Source of the DNA: Candidatus Cloacimonadota bacterium
GTDB lineage: Bacteria > Cloacimonadota > Cloacimonadia > Cloacimonadales > PWNZ01
DNA length: 49,161 nt
Assembly (NCBI GenBank): GCA_003564135.1
Contig: PWNZ01000014.1
Coordinates: 1-49,161, forward strand
Direction: 5' to 3'
Every line of letters begins with the position of its first letter. Position 1 is the first letter of the stretch. Made by a program: the position numbers and the translations under genes. This document shows, piece after piece, positions 42,053 through 49,125 of this stretch. The notes under the pieces are model-generated. The model was not told where the DNA came from. It was given only the letters and a program-made list of their open reading frames with translations, and searched no databases.

Positions 42053-42622
42053 TTAGCGTTTAGTTAAGGAATAGCTGTTTATCTTTAGGTATTGTGGCCC
42101 CTGTGCGTATAGTTTGCTCTCATATAGGGTCGCATTTGTTATTCTATAGTTGCTTTCTTTGATGTTTAATTCTTGAATTGCTCGGATCTTTTCATCGGGC
42201 AAAACTGTTTTTATCCTACCGAAGGTCAGATGCATTTTGAAAGGACGATCATCCTTATTAAGGGTAAAATTTGCCAACATCGATCTGATTTTCTCAATCG
42301 ATTCTTCCAGCTTAGGGGATTCGTAGTCAAATCTAGCCCAAACCAAACGTGGTCGACTTCCTTTTCTTAGAGGAGGGAAAACCTCTATGCGTGGGTTAAA
42401 GATGCTAAATGACGGGAGGCCGGTAAATATATCCTGCAATTCTTCAGAGATACTGCTTGTCTGATTCTTGCTCGTTTCACCTATAAATTGCAGTGTGAAG
42501 TGCAGATTATTACAAGTTGTCCACTTAACTCCTGTGGAACATGTTTTGTGACAGACATCAAGAATACGAACAGCTTCTGACTTAAGCTGTTCCGGCAGCT
42601 CAAAAGCTATAAAAAGTCTCAA
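42053..42622 (-). CDS. thpR: RNA 2',3'-cyclic phosphodiesterase, LigT/ThpR
   Basis: A 189-residue 2H-phosphoesterase. The two HxT motifs are LHFTLQFIGE (about 41-50) and MHLTFGRIK (about 130-138), which hold the catalytic His-Thr pairs. The first residues MRLFIAFELPEQLK are also typical. It begins with TTG at 42622, 18 bases after the preceding gene's stop, with only a weak GGAA ahead. Function: opens 2',3'-cyclic phosphates to 2'-phosphate; its physiological RNA target is unclear. Confidence 0.92.
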   Translation of the reverse strand: MRLFIAFELPEQLKSEAVRILDVCHKTCSTGVKWTTCNNLHFTLQFIGETSKNQTSSISEELQDIFTGLPSFSIFNPRIEVFPPLRKGSRPRLVWARFDYESPKLEESIEKIRSMLANFTLNKDDRPFKMHLTFGRIKTVLPDEKIRAIQELNIKESNYRITNATLYESKLYAQGPQYLKINSYSLTKR

Positions 42623-42639
42623 GACAAGTTCCGGTTAAA

Positions 42640-43122
42640 CTAACGCTTGTACCCGAGGTCTAATAAAAGCTTTTTCCTGTTGGTAATGTCAGAGTCAATT
42701 TCAACACCTTTCGGGGAATGACCATCAATAACCCCCAATACACCTCTACCTTGTTCAGTTTCGGCAAGAACAACCTGCACAGGATTGGCAGTAGCACAAA
42801 AAATTGCAACAACTTCACGACATTCTTTTATTGCCGGCAGCACACTGATCGGAAAATAATTAGCCATCACTATGAGAAAGACATGTCCAGCCTTAAGTCT
42901 TTGCAGATTATCAACCGCAACTTCCATCATCTCATTGTCATTGCCGTCCTTTCGAATAAGACGAGGCCCTGATGCTTCACTAAAGGCTAATCCAAATTTA
43001 ACATCCGGCAGTGAATTAACCATTGCTTCATATAGGTCTTCAACCGTCTTAATGAAATGAGACTGGCCTAATATAATATTACATCCTTCCGGAACTGCAA
43101 TTTTTTCCAACTTTAACTCCAT
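42640..43122 (-). CDS. Adenosine-specific kinase (DUF355 family)
   Basis: A 160-residue single-domain protein. Family motifs: GQSHFIKTVEDLYEAMVNS, FGLAFSEASGPRLIRKDGND, AGHVFLIVMANYFPISVLPAIK, EVVAIFCATANPVQVVLAE and GRGVLGVIDGHSPKGVE. An archaeal member has been described as an adenosine-binding kinase; in vivo role in bacteria is unproved. AGGAGGTTTGAG precedes the ATG. It is followed by thpR with 17 bases between. Confidence 0.88.
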   Translation of the reverse strand: MELKLEKIAVPEGCNIILGQSHFIKTVEDLYEAMVNSLPDVKFGLAFSEASGPRLIRKDGNDNEMMEVAVDNLQRLKAGHVFLIVMANYFPISVLPAIKECREVVAIFCATANPVQVVLAETEQGRGVLGVIDGHSPKGVEIDSDITNRKKLLLDLGYKR

Positions 43123-43211
43123 CTCAAACCTCCTGAGTCTCTAGTATCTATTTTATATTATGACGATTACTTAAAACCGAAGTTAACTGGATAATACTAG
43201 CTATATCTAGC

Positions 43212-43562
43212 TCAACAAGTCAAATGAAAAATGCCTACCTTGTTAGCATGGGCGAAGCGATTGTACTCTTTCACGGCTACCGGTGTTCTCATAGCGACAA
43301 AAGGGATCTCGGCCTTTTCTAAGGCTCTAACGAGTTCTTCAGAGAGTTTCATTTTTCTTGATTCCCCTGTACCGATAAAGAGCGCTTTTGTCCTATTCCA
43401 GTCTATCATAGACAGGTCTTGCAATTGTAACAAGTGACTTTTAGCTCGCCACCAGTCTGTTATAATATTACCGTCAGTTAGAATTAAATCGGACGAGTAT
43501 TCCTCACCATTAATGACTATTGAGCCGAAGCTAAATGAGTCAATATAAAATGGTACAATCAT
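43212..43562 (-). CDS. Mth938-like domain protein (DUF498/NDUFAF3-like)
   Basis: A 116-residue protein made up of one MTH938-like domain: IDSFSFGSIVINGEEYSSDLIL at the start, then WWRAKSHLLQLQDL, FIGTGESRKMKLSEELV and AEIPFVAMRTPVAVKEYN. Homologues include NDUFAF3, a mitochondrial complex I assembly factor, but the bacterial role is unknown. It follows rpmB by 21 bases on the same strand. No strong Shine-Dalgarno sequence is visible. Confidence 0.85.
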   Translation of the reverse strand: MIVPFYIDSFSFGSIVINGEEYSSDLILTDGNIITDWWRAKSHLLQLQDLSMIDWNRTKALFIGTGESRKMKLSEELVRALEKAEIPFVAMRTPVAVKEYNRFAHANKVGIFHLTC

Positions 43563-43583
43563 AATAAAACTAGCTATTTGTGA

Positions 43584-43778
43584 CTATGATACCGCTTTTT
43601 GCACTTTATTGGCTTTCAAGCATGAAGTGCAAATTTTGACGCTTTTAACCTTACCTTTTTCTTGAACTCTTATCTTTTGCAGGTTAGGGTGAAACCTTCT
43701 TTTTGTCGAGTTCAGTGCGTGACTTCTATGGTTGCCAACTTGCGATGTTTTACCGCATATTTCGCATATTCTTGACAT
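43584..43778 (-). CDS. rpmB: 50S ribosomal protein L28
   Basis: A 64-residue L28. It opens with [27 protein letters not shown] (residues 1-27) and has the second Cys pair [11 protein letters not shown]. The four cysteines (CxxC plus CxxC) make it the zinc-binding form. ATG has AGGATGG ahead. It starts a short run with the Mth938-like gene. Confidence 0.95.
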   Translation of the reverse strand: MSRICEICGKTSQVGNHRSHALNSTKRRFHPNLQKIRVQEKGKVKSVKICTSCLKANKVQKAVS

Positions 43779-43887
43779 AACGAACCATCCTAATAGTTTT
43801 TTTCAAAAGAAATGAAGCAGGGGTTTTTGGCAAGAGATTTCTTGGTTTTCTTGTTTGGGCGTCAATCCTAGCAGGCTGCATGTTGAA

Positions 43888-44343
43888 TTAGTCTTGCCCA
43901 TAAGTGTTCTTATAGAAGTACCAACATACAATAGCTCCCATGATAAGTGGGATTGCCTTCAAATGGATGTTTTTATAGTCTGAATCGTAACGAACCATAT
44001 CGTAGACGAATAAGCCTGTACCACCTACCAAAACAATCACGCCTAAGAAGAAATGGATTTTGAATAGAATGAAAAAAACTACCAGAAAAACGAGCACATA
44101 TAGTAAAACTACCAACAGATCCGTTCCCGGATTATTAGTGTAATTAAAGTATATCTTTTCTGCTGTTCCATTATGTTGGTAGTCATTATTTTGGAGACTT
44201 TGTTCATTCTCGATGGCATAGTAGTCTGAGTCTGAATATACTGACTCAGCATAAACAGGTAGAGAGATAAACGCTATAAGCAACAACAAAAACCAAAAAA
44301 TAGAATTCCTAAGGATAAAATGAACTAAACAATACTTACTCAC
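43888..44343 (-). CDS. Small membrane protein, paralogue of the gene at 44533
   Basis: A 151-residue protein with a signal/anchor helix (about 12-30), a short polar Asn/Asp-rich stretch, then three hydrophobic segments (about 75-140). FILFKIHFFLGVIVLVGG and HLKAIPLIMGAIVCWYFYKN match FVLFMLHFYLGIAAVVGS and NIRIIPVLIGSIFSWVKSRN of the neighbour, so they are duplicates of one gene. I do not recognise the family. GTG start with AGGAGGA upstream. Gap 44344-44532 holds a possible -35 TTGACA and no gene. Confidence 0.6.
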   Translation of the reverse strand: MSKYCLVHFILRNSIFWFLLLLIAFISLPVYAESVYSDSDYYAIENEQSLQNNDYQHNGTAEKIYFNYTNNPGTDLLVVLLYVLVFLVVFFILFKIHFFLGVIVLVGGTGLFVYDMVRYDSDYKNIHLKAIPLIMGAIVCWYFYKNTYGQD

Positions 44344-44532
44344 GGCTTCCTCCTAAGTAATTTTAGTTCATATCTAGGGTGCAGAGGCAATTATTTGTCA
44401 AGTAAATAAGTTAAGAGCTATAAAAAGATTGACAAGGTTGATCTGGAAGTGCCTAACAGCTATAGTCTGAAAGGGGAATACAAAGATCAAAATAATTACT
44501 CATCTTAAATCCTTTGTGCTGTAATAACGTAA

Positions 44533-45057
44533 CTAAAAACCAATATTGTCTTCGATGTCTCTATTTCTCTTATCCACTAAATTTCGTGATTTTACCCAAG
44601 AGAAAATACTGCCAATCAATACCGGGATAATACGTATGTTAATACCTAATAAAGAGGGTTCAGGGTTAATTATACCCATAATGAGCCATACTAAGCTACC
44701 AACTACAGCAGCGATACCTAAATAAAAATGAAGCATAAATAATACAAAAAATATAATTAAAGAGGCGACTAATGTAACTACAGCAGCAAAATAGTTTATG
44801 ACTGTTGAGGCTTGAGGGATAGCGCTATCATCAGGCAGATGTCTTTGGTCTTCCGGGTCATTATCGTCAAAATCTTCAAAAGCAAAGCCTTTTGCAACGG
44901 CAAACGGTGCTGAACTGCCCTCATCAACTGATTCTGTCCCAATCATAATATACAGCAAGAGAGCAGAATTTATTGCGAGCAATACCAGCAGTGAAGCAAT
45001 AATTCTGCGTCTGTTTTCGGCAACACTTATTAAAGCTGCAAGTAATAGTTTATTCAT
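44533..45057 (-). CDS. Small membrane protein, paralogue of the gene at 43888
   Basis: A 174-residue protein: N-terminal helix (about 18-38), an acidic linker (about 45-80, AFEDFDDNDPEDQ), then hydrophobic segments at about 88-110, 112-132 and 140-155. The core HFYLG and IIPVLIGSIFSWVKSRN match the neighbour. AAGGAG precedes the ATG. No function can be assigned; tandem duplication suggests that both are kept for a related membrane role. Confidence 0.6.
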   Translation of the reverse strand: MNKLLLAALISVAENRRRIIASLLVLLAINSALLLYIMIGTESVDEGSSAPFAVAKGFAFEDFDDNDPEDQRHLPDDSAIPQASTVINYFAAVVTLVASLIIFFVLFMLHFYLGIAAVVGSLVWLIMGIINPEPSLLGINIRIIPVLIGSIFSWVKSRNLVDKRNRDIEDNIGF

Positions 45058-45079
45058 AGGTCTCTCCTTAGCTTCTTAG

Positions 45080-45114
45080 TACCTTATGAGTCATATTCGT
45101 GCTTTTTGGCAGAA
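45080..45114. repeat. Dispersed repeat, copy 1 (ACCTTATGAGTCATATTCGT type)
   Basis: The pattern ACCTTAT...ATATTCGTG, T-run, GGCAGAA also occurs at 45214-45250 and, truncated by the window edge, at 49126-49161. Three copies in the window, two near each other and one on the far side of the metal-importer operon. Confidence 0.6.
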
Positions 45115-45122
45115 TTATGTAA

Positions 45123-45174
45123 CAAGCTCATCCCTGAGCTTGACTTCTGTGTCTCAAGAGCATCCTTGCTCTTG
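45123..45174. repeat. Pair of CA-TCYY-TG hairpin repeats
   Basis: CAAGCTCA-TCCC-TGAGCTTG (45123-45142) and CAAGAGCA-TCCT-TGCTCTTG (45155-45174). Both have perfect eight-base stems. Two further members lie at 48772-48819. Confidence 0.8.
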
Positions 45175-45183
45175 TATATTTGT

Positions 45184-45213
45184 AACATTTCGGTTCCGGC
45201 TTGTCCGGGTTAG
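45184..45213. repeat. 30-base repeat, copy 1
   Basis: The unit contains GGTTCCGGCTTGTCCGGG. It recurs at 45479-45508 with one mismatch (C to T), 295 bases away. Confidence 0.75.
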
Positions 45214-45250
45214 TACCTTATCAATAATATCCGTGTTTTTTTTGGCAGAA
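45214..45250. repeat. Dispersed repeat, copy 2 (ACCTTAT type)
   Basis: ACCTTATCAATAATATCCGTG followed by a T-run and GGCAGAA, a variant of the copy at 45080. The twin-hairpin repeat begins four bases later. Confidence 0.55.
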
Positions 45251-45253
45251 AGT

Positions 45254-45299
45254 TGCCGACTAAAGTCGACTGACCAGCCGACTGAAGTCAGCGTTCCGG
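45254..45299. repeat. Twin-hairpin dispersed repeat, copy 2
   Basis: Second copy of the element at 23060-23106. First hairpin CGACT-AA-AGTCG, second CGACTGAAGTCAG, then CGTTCCGG. Confidence 0.75.
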
Positions 45300-45447
45300 T
45301 TCACTTTACACAATTCTAAACCGCGATATGTACGGACAGGACACCCTGATGGAATAAAAAAAGAAGATTCCACAGGGCAGGCCGCACCTGTCACTAATCT
45401 AAACAGCGAAGCACTAAACTCTCAACCCTAAACGCTAAACTCTTCTT

Positions 45448-45477
45448 CATTCGTGTTCATTTGTGTGCATTTGTGGA
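45448..45477. repeat. Tandem 10-base repeat (CATTTGTGTG type), three units
   Basis: CATTCGTGTT, CATTTGTGTG and CATTTGTGGA stand in direct succession. The last runs into TGTGGATAA, which matches a DnaA box. Confidence 0.6.
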
Positions 45478-45478
45478 T

Positions 45479-45508
45479 AACATTTTGGTTCCGGCTTGTC
45501 CGGGTTAG
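45479..45508. repeat. 30-base repeat, copy 2
   Basis: Near-identical to 45184-45213. The gap 45058-45558 carries no gene I can support. Confidence 0.75.
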
Positions 45509-45558
45509 GGATTAGAGGTCTGTTCATATTTATTAACCGAAATCCGACGGGGAAGTAT

Positions 45559-46362
45559 CTAATTTTTCGTTTTGACAGCTAACGAAGCTATGAAGATGAT
45601 GAAAAGAAGTATTACTATGGAGGCGCCCGACGGCAGGTTATATCTAAACGATAGCAGAAGTCCTCCCACTGAGCCGATCTGGGCAAAAACGAACGACAGT
45701 ATCATCGCCAGTTTAATATTTCTGGTTAGATTCAAAGCAGTTATTCCGGGAAGTATCAGTTGGGCTGTGATCAAAATAACGCCAATGACTTTAACAGATA
45801 CAACGATGTTTGCCGCTAAAAGGATAGTAAATATATAATACACCGTATTAGCAGGAATGCGGTAAAGGGTTGCGACATTGAAGTTATAGGTCAAATAGAA
45901 CATTTCTTTGAAAAAAAGAGTCACGAAGGCCAAGTTGGCTATGACTAAGATAGATAGGTATAACAGGTCGTTGGCTGTTACCAGCAGGACATTCCCAAAC
46001 AAATAACTGGTTATATCGGGTGTGTAATCCCGATTAAGATTCAGTAGAATAATGCCTATAGCCATAGACAACGATAGGAAGATTGTTACAATGTTAGTTT
46101 CCTGATAATGATAATACTTCGAGACGACCCCGATTAAGATTGCTACTATGATGACGAACAGCAAAGTTGTAATAGTAAATTCGGTGCCGATCAATAGGGC
46201 TAAGGCTATGCCTGCAAAGGCTATGTGGGAAAAAGCTTCACCTAAAAAAGACATCTTTTTCAATGTTACGAACACCGACAGTTGCGAGGTGGCCGCAGCT
46301 GAGAGTACAACTGCTATCAGCGCATTAGTTAAGAATCGATATTGAAAAATATCACTTATCAT
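45559..46362 (-). CDS. znuB: Zinc/manganese ABC transporter permease (ZnuB/MntB type)
   Basis: A 267-residue polytopic ABC-3 family permease with about eight helices. Segments: VFVTLKKMSFLGEAFSHIAFAGIALALL (about 30-57, the conserved permease opening) and VKVIGVILITAQLILPGITALNL (about 187-210). Last gene of a three-gene minus-strand operon with the ATPase and the binding protein. The metal, zinc or manganese, cannot be decided from the permease alone. ATG follows the ATPase stop by 20 bases. Confidence 0.92.
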   Translation of the reverse strand: MISDIFQYRFLTNALIAVVLSAAATSQLSVFVTLKKMSFLGEAFSHIAFAGIALALLIGTEFTITTLLFVIIVAILIGVVSKYYHYQETNIVTIFLSLSMAIGIILLNLNRDYTPDITSYLFGNVLLVTANDLLYLSILVIANLAFVTLFFKEMFYLTYNFNVATLYRIPANTVYYIFTILLAANIVVSVKVIGVILITAQLILPGITALNLTRNIKLAMILSFVFAQIGSVGGLLLSFRYNLPSGASIVILLFIIFIASLAVKTKN

Positions 46363-46382
46363 TTATCTAGTTTTTAATTCCT

Positions 46383-47111
46383 TCAATAGTCTTTCTCTAA
46401 GATTCGTGTCGCTTCACCATACATATTAGTTATGATTTCTGAGTTAAACAGTTCTGCTTTATCGTGAAAGTGCAGAGTGCGATTTAAGCAGATAAGGAGG
46501 CTACAGTATTTGGTCAGGATATTAATATCATGTGAAACCACCAGGATGGTCTTGCCTGTCTTGTTAAGCTGTCTCAGCAGCTCAAAAAATCCGGCAACTC
46601 CTTGCTTGTCGAGACTCGCTTCCGGTTCGTCTAAAAAGAGATATTTGCTATCCGATATCAATGCTCTTGATAACAGGACTCTCTGAAACTCGCCACCTGA
46701 TAACGATCCAATATATTGGCTTTCTTTTCCGCTAAGGCCTACTTTTCGCAGGCAATTGTCGGCAATATTCCGGTCAGTATCGGAGAAACGTTTAAACAAC
46801 CCTTTTATTCCGGCATATCCCATCAACGTTATATCTCTGGCAGTTGCAGGAAAGTCAATGTCAAAAGTTTCGTTTTGCGGTAAATATCCGATGATACGTT
46901 TTTCAGGTCGGGTTTTTATATTTGTTCCGTCAACGAGTATAGAACCTTGATAATCTTTGATCAGGTTAAGAATGATCTTCAAAAGAGTGGTTTTGCCGGC
47001 ACCGTTTGGCCCCAAAATAGCGGCAAACTCACCATCATTTATGGTTAAATTGATGTTTTCTAAAACCTGCTTACCTTTAATTGAGTAGTTTAGATTTTTT
47101 ATTTCGATCAT
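46383..47111 (-). CDS. znuC: Zinc/manganese ABC transporter ATP-binding protein
   Basis: A 242-residue ABC ATPase: Walker A GPNGAGKTT (about 34-42), Q-loop in GYLPQNE, signature LSGGEFQR (about 136-143), Walker B YLFLDEPEASLD (about 155-166), switch His in VVSHDINIL. This is the energy subunit for the permease downstream. No strong RBS is seen. It begins 28 bases after the binding-protein gene. Confidence 0.93.
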   Translation of the reverse strand: MIEIKNLNYSIKGKQVLENINLTINDGEFAAILGPNGAGKTTLLKIILNLIKDYQGSILVDGTNIKTRPEKRIIGYLPQNETFDIDFPATARDITLMGYAGIKGLFKRFSDTDRNIADNCLRKVGLSGKESQYIGSLSGGEFQRVLLSRALISDSKYLFLDEPEASLDKQGVAGFFELLRQLNKTGKTILVVSHDINILTKYCSLLICLNRTLHFHDKAELFNSEIITNMYGEATRILEKDY

Positions 47112-47139
47112 GTTTATTTATATTGGATCAAACAGGTTA

Positions 47140-48087
47140 CTATTCGTAAATAGTTTTCATAGCATTCCAGTTGTACTCAATTAGATCAACGATTGATCCC
47201 GCTGTTTCTTCTGTACCTATAGGATCAACTTCTATCACAGTTAAGCGAAATTCTTTAGCGATTATTTCTGCCGCTTTCGGATTAAGCTGTGGTTCAATGA
47301 AAATAGCACGAACGTCATTTTCTGTTATCTGTTTACCGGCTTCAACTAACTCAGCAGCTGTCGGTTCTTTGCCGGGGGAACGGACAATAACTCCGGCAGA
47401 ATGTATACTATAGCGTCTATTAAAGTAGTAGAAGGCATCATGAAAGTTAAGGACACTGACATTATCCAAAGTCGCTCTAGCAAGCATTATTTCAGTATTA
47501 AGCTGGTTGAGGTTTTTTCTTAGTTGTTCAAGATTTTTTCGATATAATTCTTCGTTTTCCGGATCGATAACAATGAGTGCTTCAGCTATTCCGGAAGCAA
47601 TGGTCATAGCATTTAACGGGTCTAACCAGAAGTGAGGATTTACCCCGCTAGGTGAGTGGCCATGGTTTTCTTTTTCTGACTGATGAGGATATTTTTTATC
47701 ATCTATTATTTCGTCTAAATATTCATCAAGGTTACCTCGGACTATATGGAATGCTTCTATATGTTTATCTTCTAAGTCTCTAAGAACGTCTTCAAAGTAG
47801 TTTTCTAATCCTGCACCGTTAGAAACGACTAAATCGGCATTCTCCAACAGCTTAATATCTTCCGGTTTTGGTGAAAATGTATGGGGAGAAGCTGATGCCG
47901 GTATAATACTTTTAACAACCGTATTATCTGTAATTAGGTCATTAAGAATCAGTTCATAAGGGTAAATGGTTGCTGCGATTAATAGATGCTCTCTTTCTTG
48001 TTCTCGAGTTCCGCAGCCCGTAATAAATAAAACAGCCAGCGAAATAGATAAAAGCAAAAAGCCTATGGTGATTCTCTTGGTCGTCAT
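47140..48087 (-). CDS. znuA: Zinc/manganese-binding periplasmic lipoprotein (ZnuA type)
   Basis: A 315-residue cluster A-I metal receptor. Lipobox LFITGC (Cys about 25) makes it a membrane-anchored lipoprotein. The metal-ligand histidines are seen at SASPHTFSPKP (about 66-76), NPHFWLDP (about 150-157) and FHDAFYYF (about 214-221), with acidic C-terminal ligands near EVDPIGT. A short loop, HQSEKENHGHSPSG (about 134-147), just ahead of the second ligand is like the His-rich loop of zinc-type receptors and favours zinc. AAAGGAGGT precedes the ATG. No Zur box was recognised. Confidence 0.93.
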   Translation of the reverse strand: MTTKRITIGFLLLSISLAVLFITGCGTREQEREHLLIAATIYPYELILNDLITDNTVVKSIIPASASPHTFSPKPEDIKLLENADLVVSNGAGLENYFEDVLRDLEDKHIEAFHIVRGNLDEYLDEIIDDKKYPHQSEKENHGHSPSGVNPHFWLDPLNAMTIASGIAEALIVIDPENEELYRKNLEQLRKNLNQLNTEIMLARATLDNVSVLNFHDAFYYFNRRYSIHSAGVIVRSPGKEPTAAELVEAGKQITENDVRAIFIEPQLNPKAAEIIAKEFRLTVIEVDPIGTEETAGSIVDLIEYNWNAMKTIYE

Positions 48088-48317
48088 ATTGTACCTCCTT
48101 TAGGTTGAATTATTTTCTTAAAGACCTAATTCTTGTAAAGGATTTTCCTCTAAGAGACCCACGAAAAGAGACAGGCCTATTACTAGCTCGATCGCAAATG
48201 ACAAAATTAACTTCAAGAAACGAGCATTGATATGATGACAGTACAGGTGGTGACTTGCCCCTACAGAATAGTAAATAGACGCCTTGGTCAAACTCTGGAA
48301 GAACTTGATACATTCAG

Positions 48318-48405
48318 TTTAGTAGTCAATGTACCATTATCTATCGCCCTCCGAAGTTGCTGACCTATTGTAGCGATGATGCCTTTAGTAGTCAAGGTAC
48401 CATTA
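48318..48405. repeat. Direct repeat TTTAGTAGTCAA..GTACCATTA, two copies
   Basis: Copies at 48318-48339 and 48384-48405, 66 bases apart, differ at one base (T/G) within TTTAGTAGTCAAxGTACCATTA. Confidence 0.7.
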
Positions 48406-48589
48406 ATTATCAACCTTTACCGATGATTTCGTTAACAAACCTTTTAATTGTAGATGGCAATGAAAAGTGCTCTATTTTCGGCAATTTAAAGTGCACCGCA
48501 ACTCTTCATCAACTCTTAATGATTAATCAACAACCAAGTCTTCACGTTACCACGCCATCACGTCTTTCCACCAACGCTCTTAGCCCTCT

Positions 48590-48624
48590 GCACTACGCAC
48601 TACGCACTACGCACTACGCACTAC
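48590..48624. repeat. Perfect heptamer tandem repeat, (GCACTAC)x5
   Basis: Five exact copies of GCACTAC in tandem. CTCTTAGCCCTC occurs on both sides, at about 48577 and 48626. Confidence 0.95.
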
Positions 48625-48655
48625 GCTCTTAGCCCTCCGCTCTTTTCCAACCCCG

Positions 48656-48769
48656 CAAGTCTTTCTATTCCCTCAATGTCTACACAGCAAAACCGCTGAT
48701 GCGAGCCTATCTTCCACACCACCGTAGAGTATGTATCACGCCCCTCAAGTCTTTCTATTCCCTCAATGT
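48656..48769. repeat. 24-base direct repeat, two copies 90 bases apart
   Basis: CAAGTCTTTCTATTCCCTCA (first 20 of 24 bases) at 48656-48679 and 48746-48769, identical in both. Only two copies and a 66-base gap, so not a CRISPR array. Confidence 0.9.
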
Positions 48770-48771
48770 AT

Positions 48772-48819
48772 CAAGGGCATCTTGCCCTTGACCAAGGTCT
48801 CCAGAGCATCTTGCTCTGG
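48772..48819. repeat. Second pair of CA-TCT-TG hairpin repeats
   Basis: CAAGGGCA-TCT-TGCCCTTG (48772-48790) and CCAGAGCA-TCT-TGCTCTGG (48801-48819), perfect eight-base stems with the same loop design as the pair at 45123-45174. Confidence 0.8.
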
Positions 48820-48949
48820 TTTTTCTCACCAGATTCGTTTTTTCTCGCCCCTTCCTATAGTAGGGTTTAATTAGGGAGGGAATATGAATTTTCAATATGA
48901 AATTTATGTTATTGAAAAAAAATAAACCGAAAATGAAAAAAAGGGCGAT

Positions 48950-48967
48950 TTTGTAACCTTTGTAACC
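48950..48967. repeat. Tandem duplicate of TTTGTAACC
   Basis: Two exact copies of TTTGTAACC side by side. Confidence 0.7.
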
Positions 48968-49076
48968 TGTTCTTGGCAGGCCGGAATCCAATAGTCATCA
49001 GCAAATGAGTGCAAATTGCGAACCGTAACGGTGTGAAGTTCGGCAAGCGAAGCGCCACCAATCAGACGAATGATTT

Positions 49077-49120
49077 CATAATGAAGCAGCACAAAAAAAT
49101 ACGGCCCCTACACACGAACT
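49077..49120 (-). repeat. Dispersed repeat, inverted copy of 33734-33775
   Basis: Read on the minus strand it gives AGTTCGTGTGTAGGGGC, a T-run, then GTGCTGCTTCATTATG, as at 33734. The two copies are 15 kb apart. Confidence 0.7.
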
Positions 49121-49125
49121 AAATT

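Noticed and set aside
43584-43778. Selenocysteine or other recoding in the zinc-type L28
   Set aside because: All four cysteines are encoded normally and the frame is uninterrupted.
45086-45319. Open frame of 77 codons on the plus strand
   Set aside because: It crosses three repeat elements, lacks a Shine-Dalgarno sequence and has no protein-like pattern.
1911-45479. DnaA boxes (TTATCCACA or complement) at 1911-1919, 20230-20238 and 45471-45479 as an origin
   Set aside because: They are single, many kilobases apart, one is inside a coding region, and there is no dnaA or AT-rich unwinding cluster. Three matches are only slightly more than expected by chance.
48357-48632. Open frame of 91 codons on the plus strand
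   Set aside because: Its C-terminus is simply the translated heptamer repeat; no RBS and no family resemblance.
48656-48769. CRISPR array from the 24-base repeats
   Set aside because: Only two copies, a 66-base gap and no cas genes.
48904-49092. Minus-strand 62-codon frame as a gene
   Set aside because: It begins in a dispersed repeat, runs into a tandem TTTGTAACC duplicate and ends in low-complexity Phe/Ser-rich sequence. Possibly a remnant, so it is mentioned under the repeat finding but not annotated.
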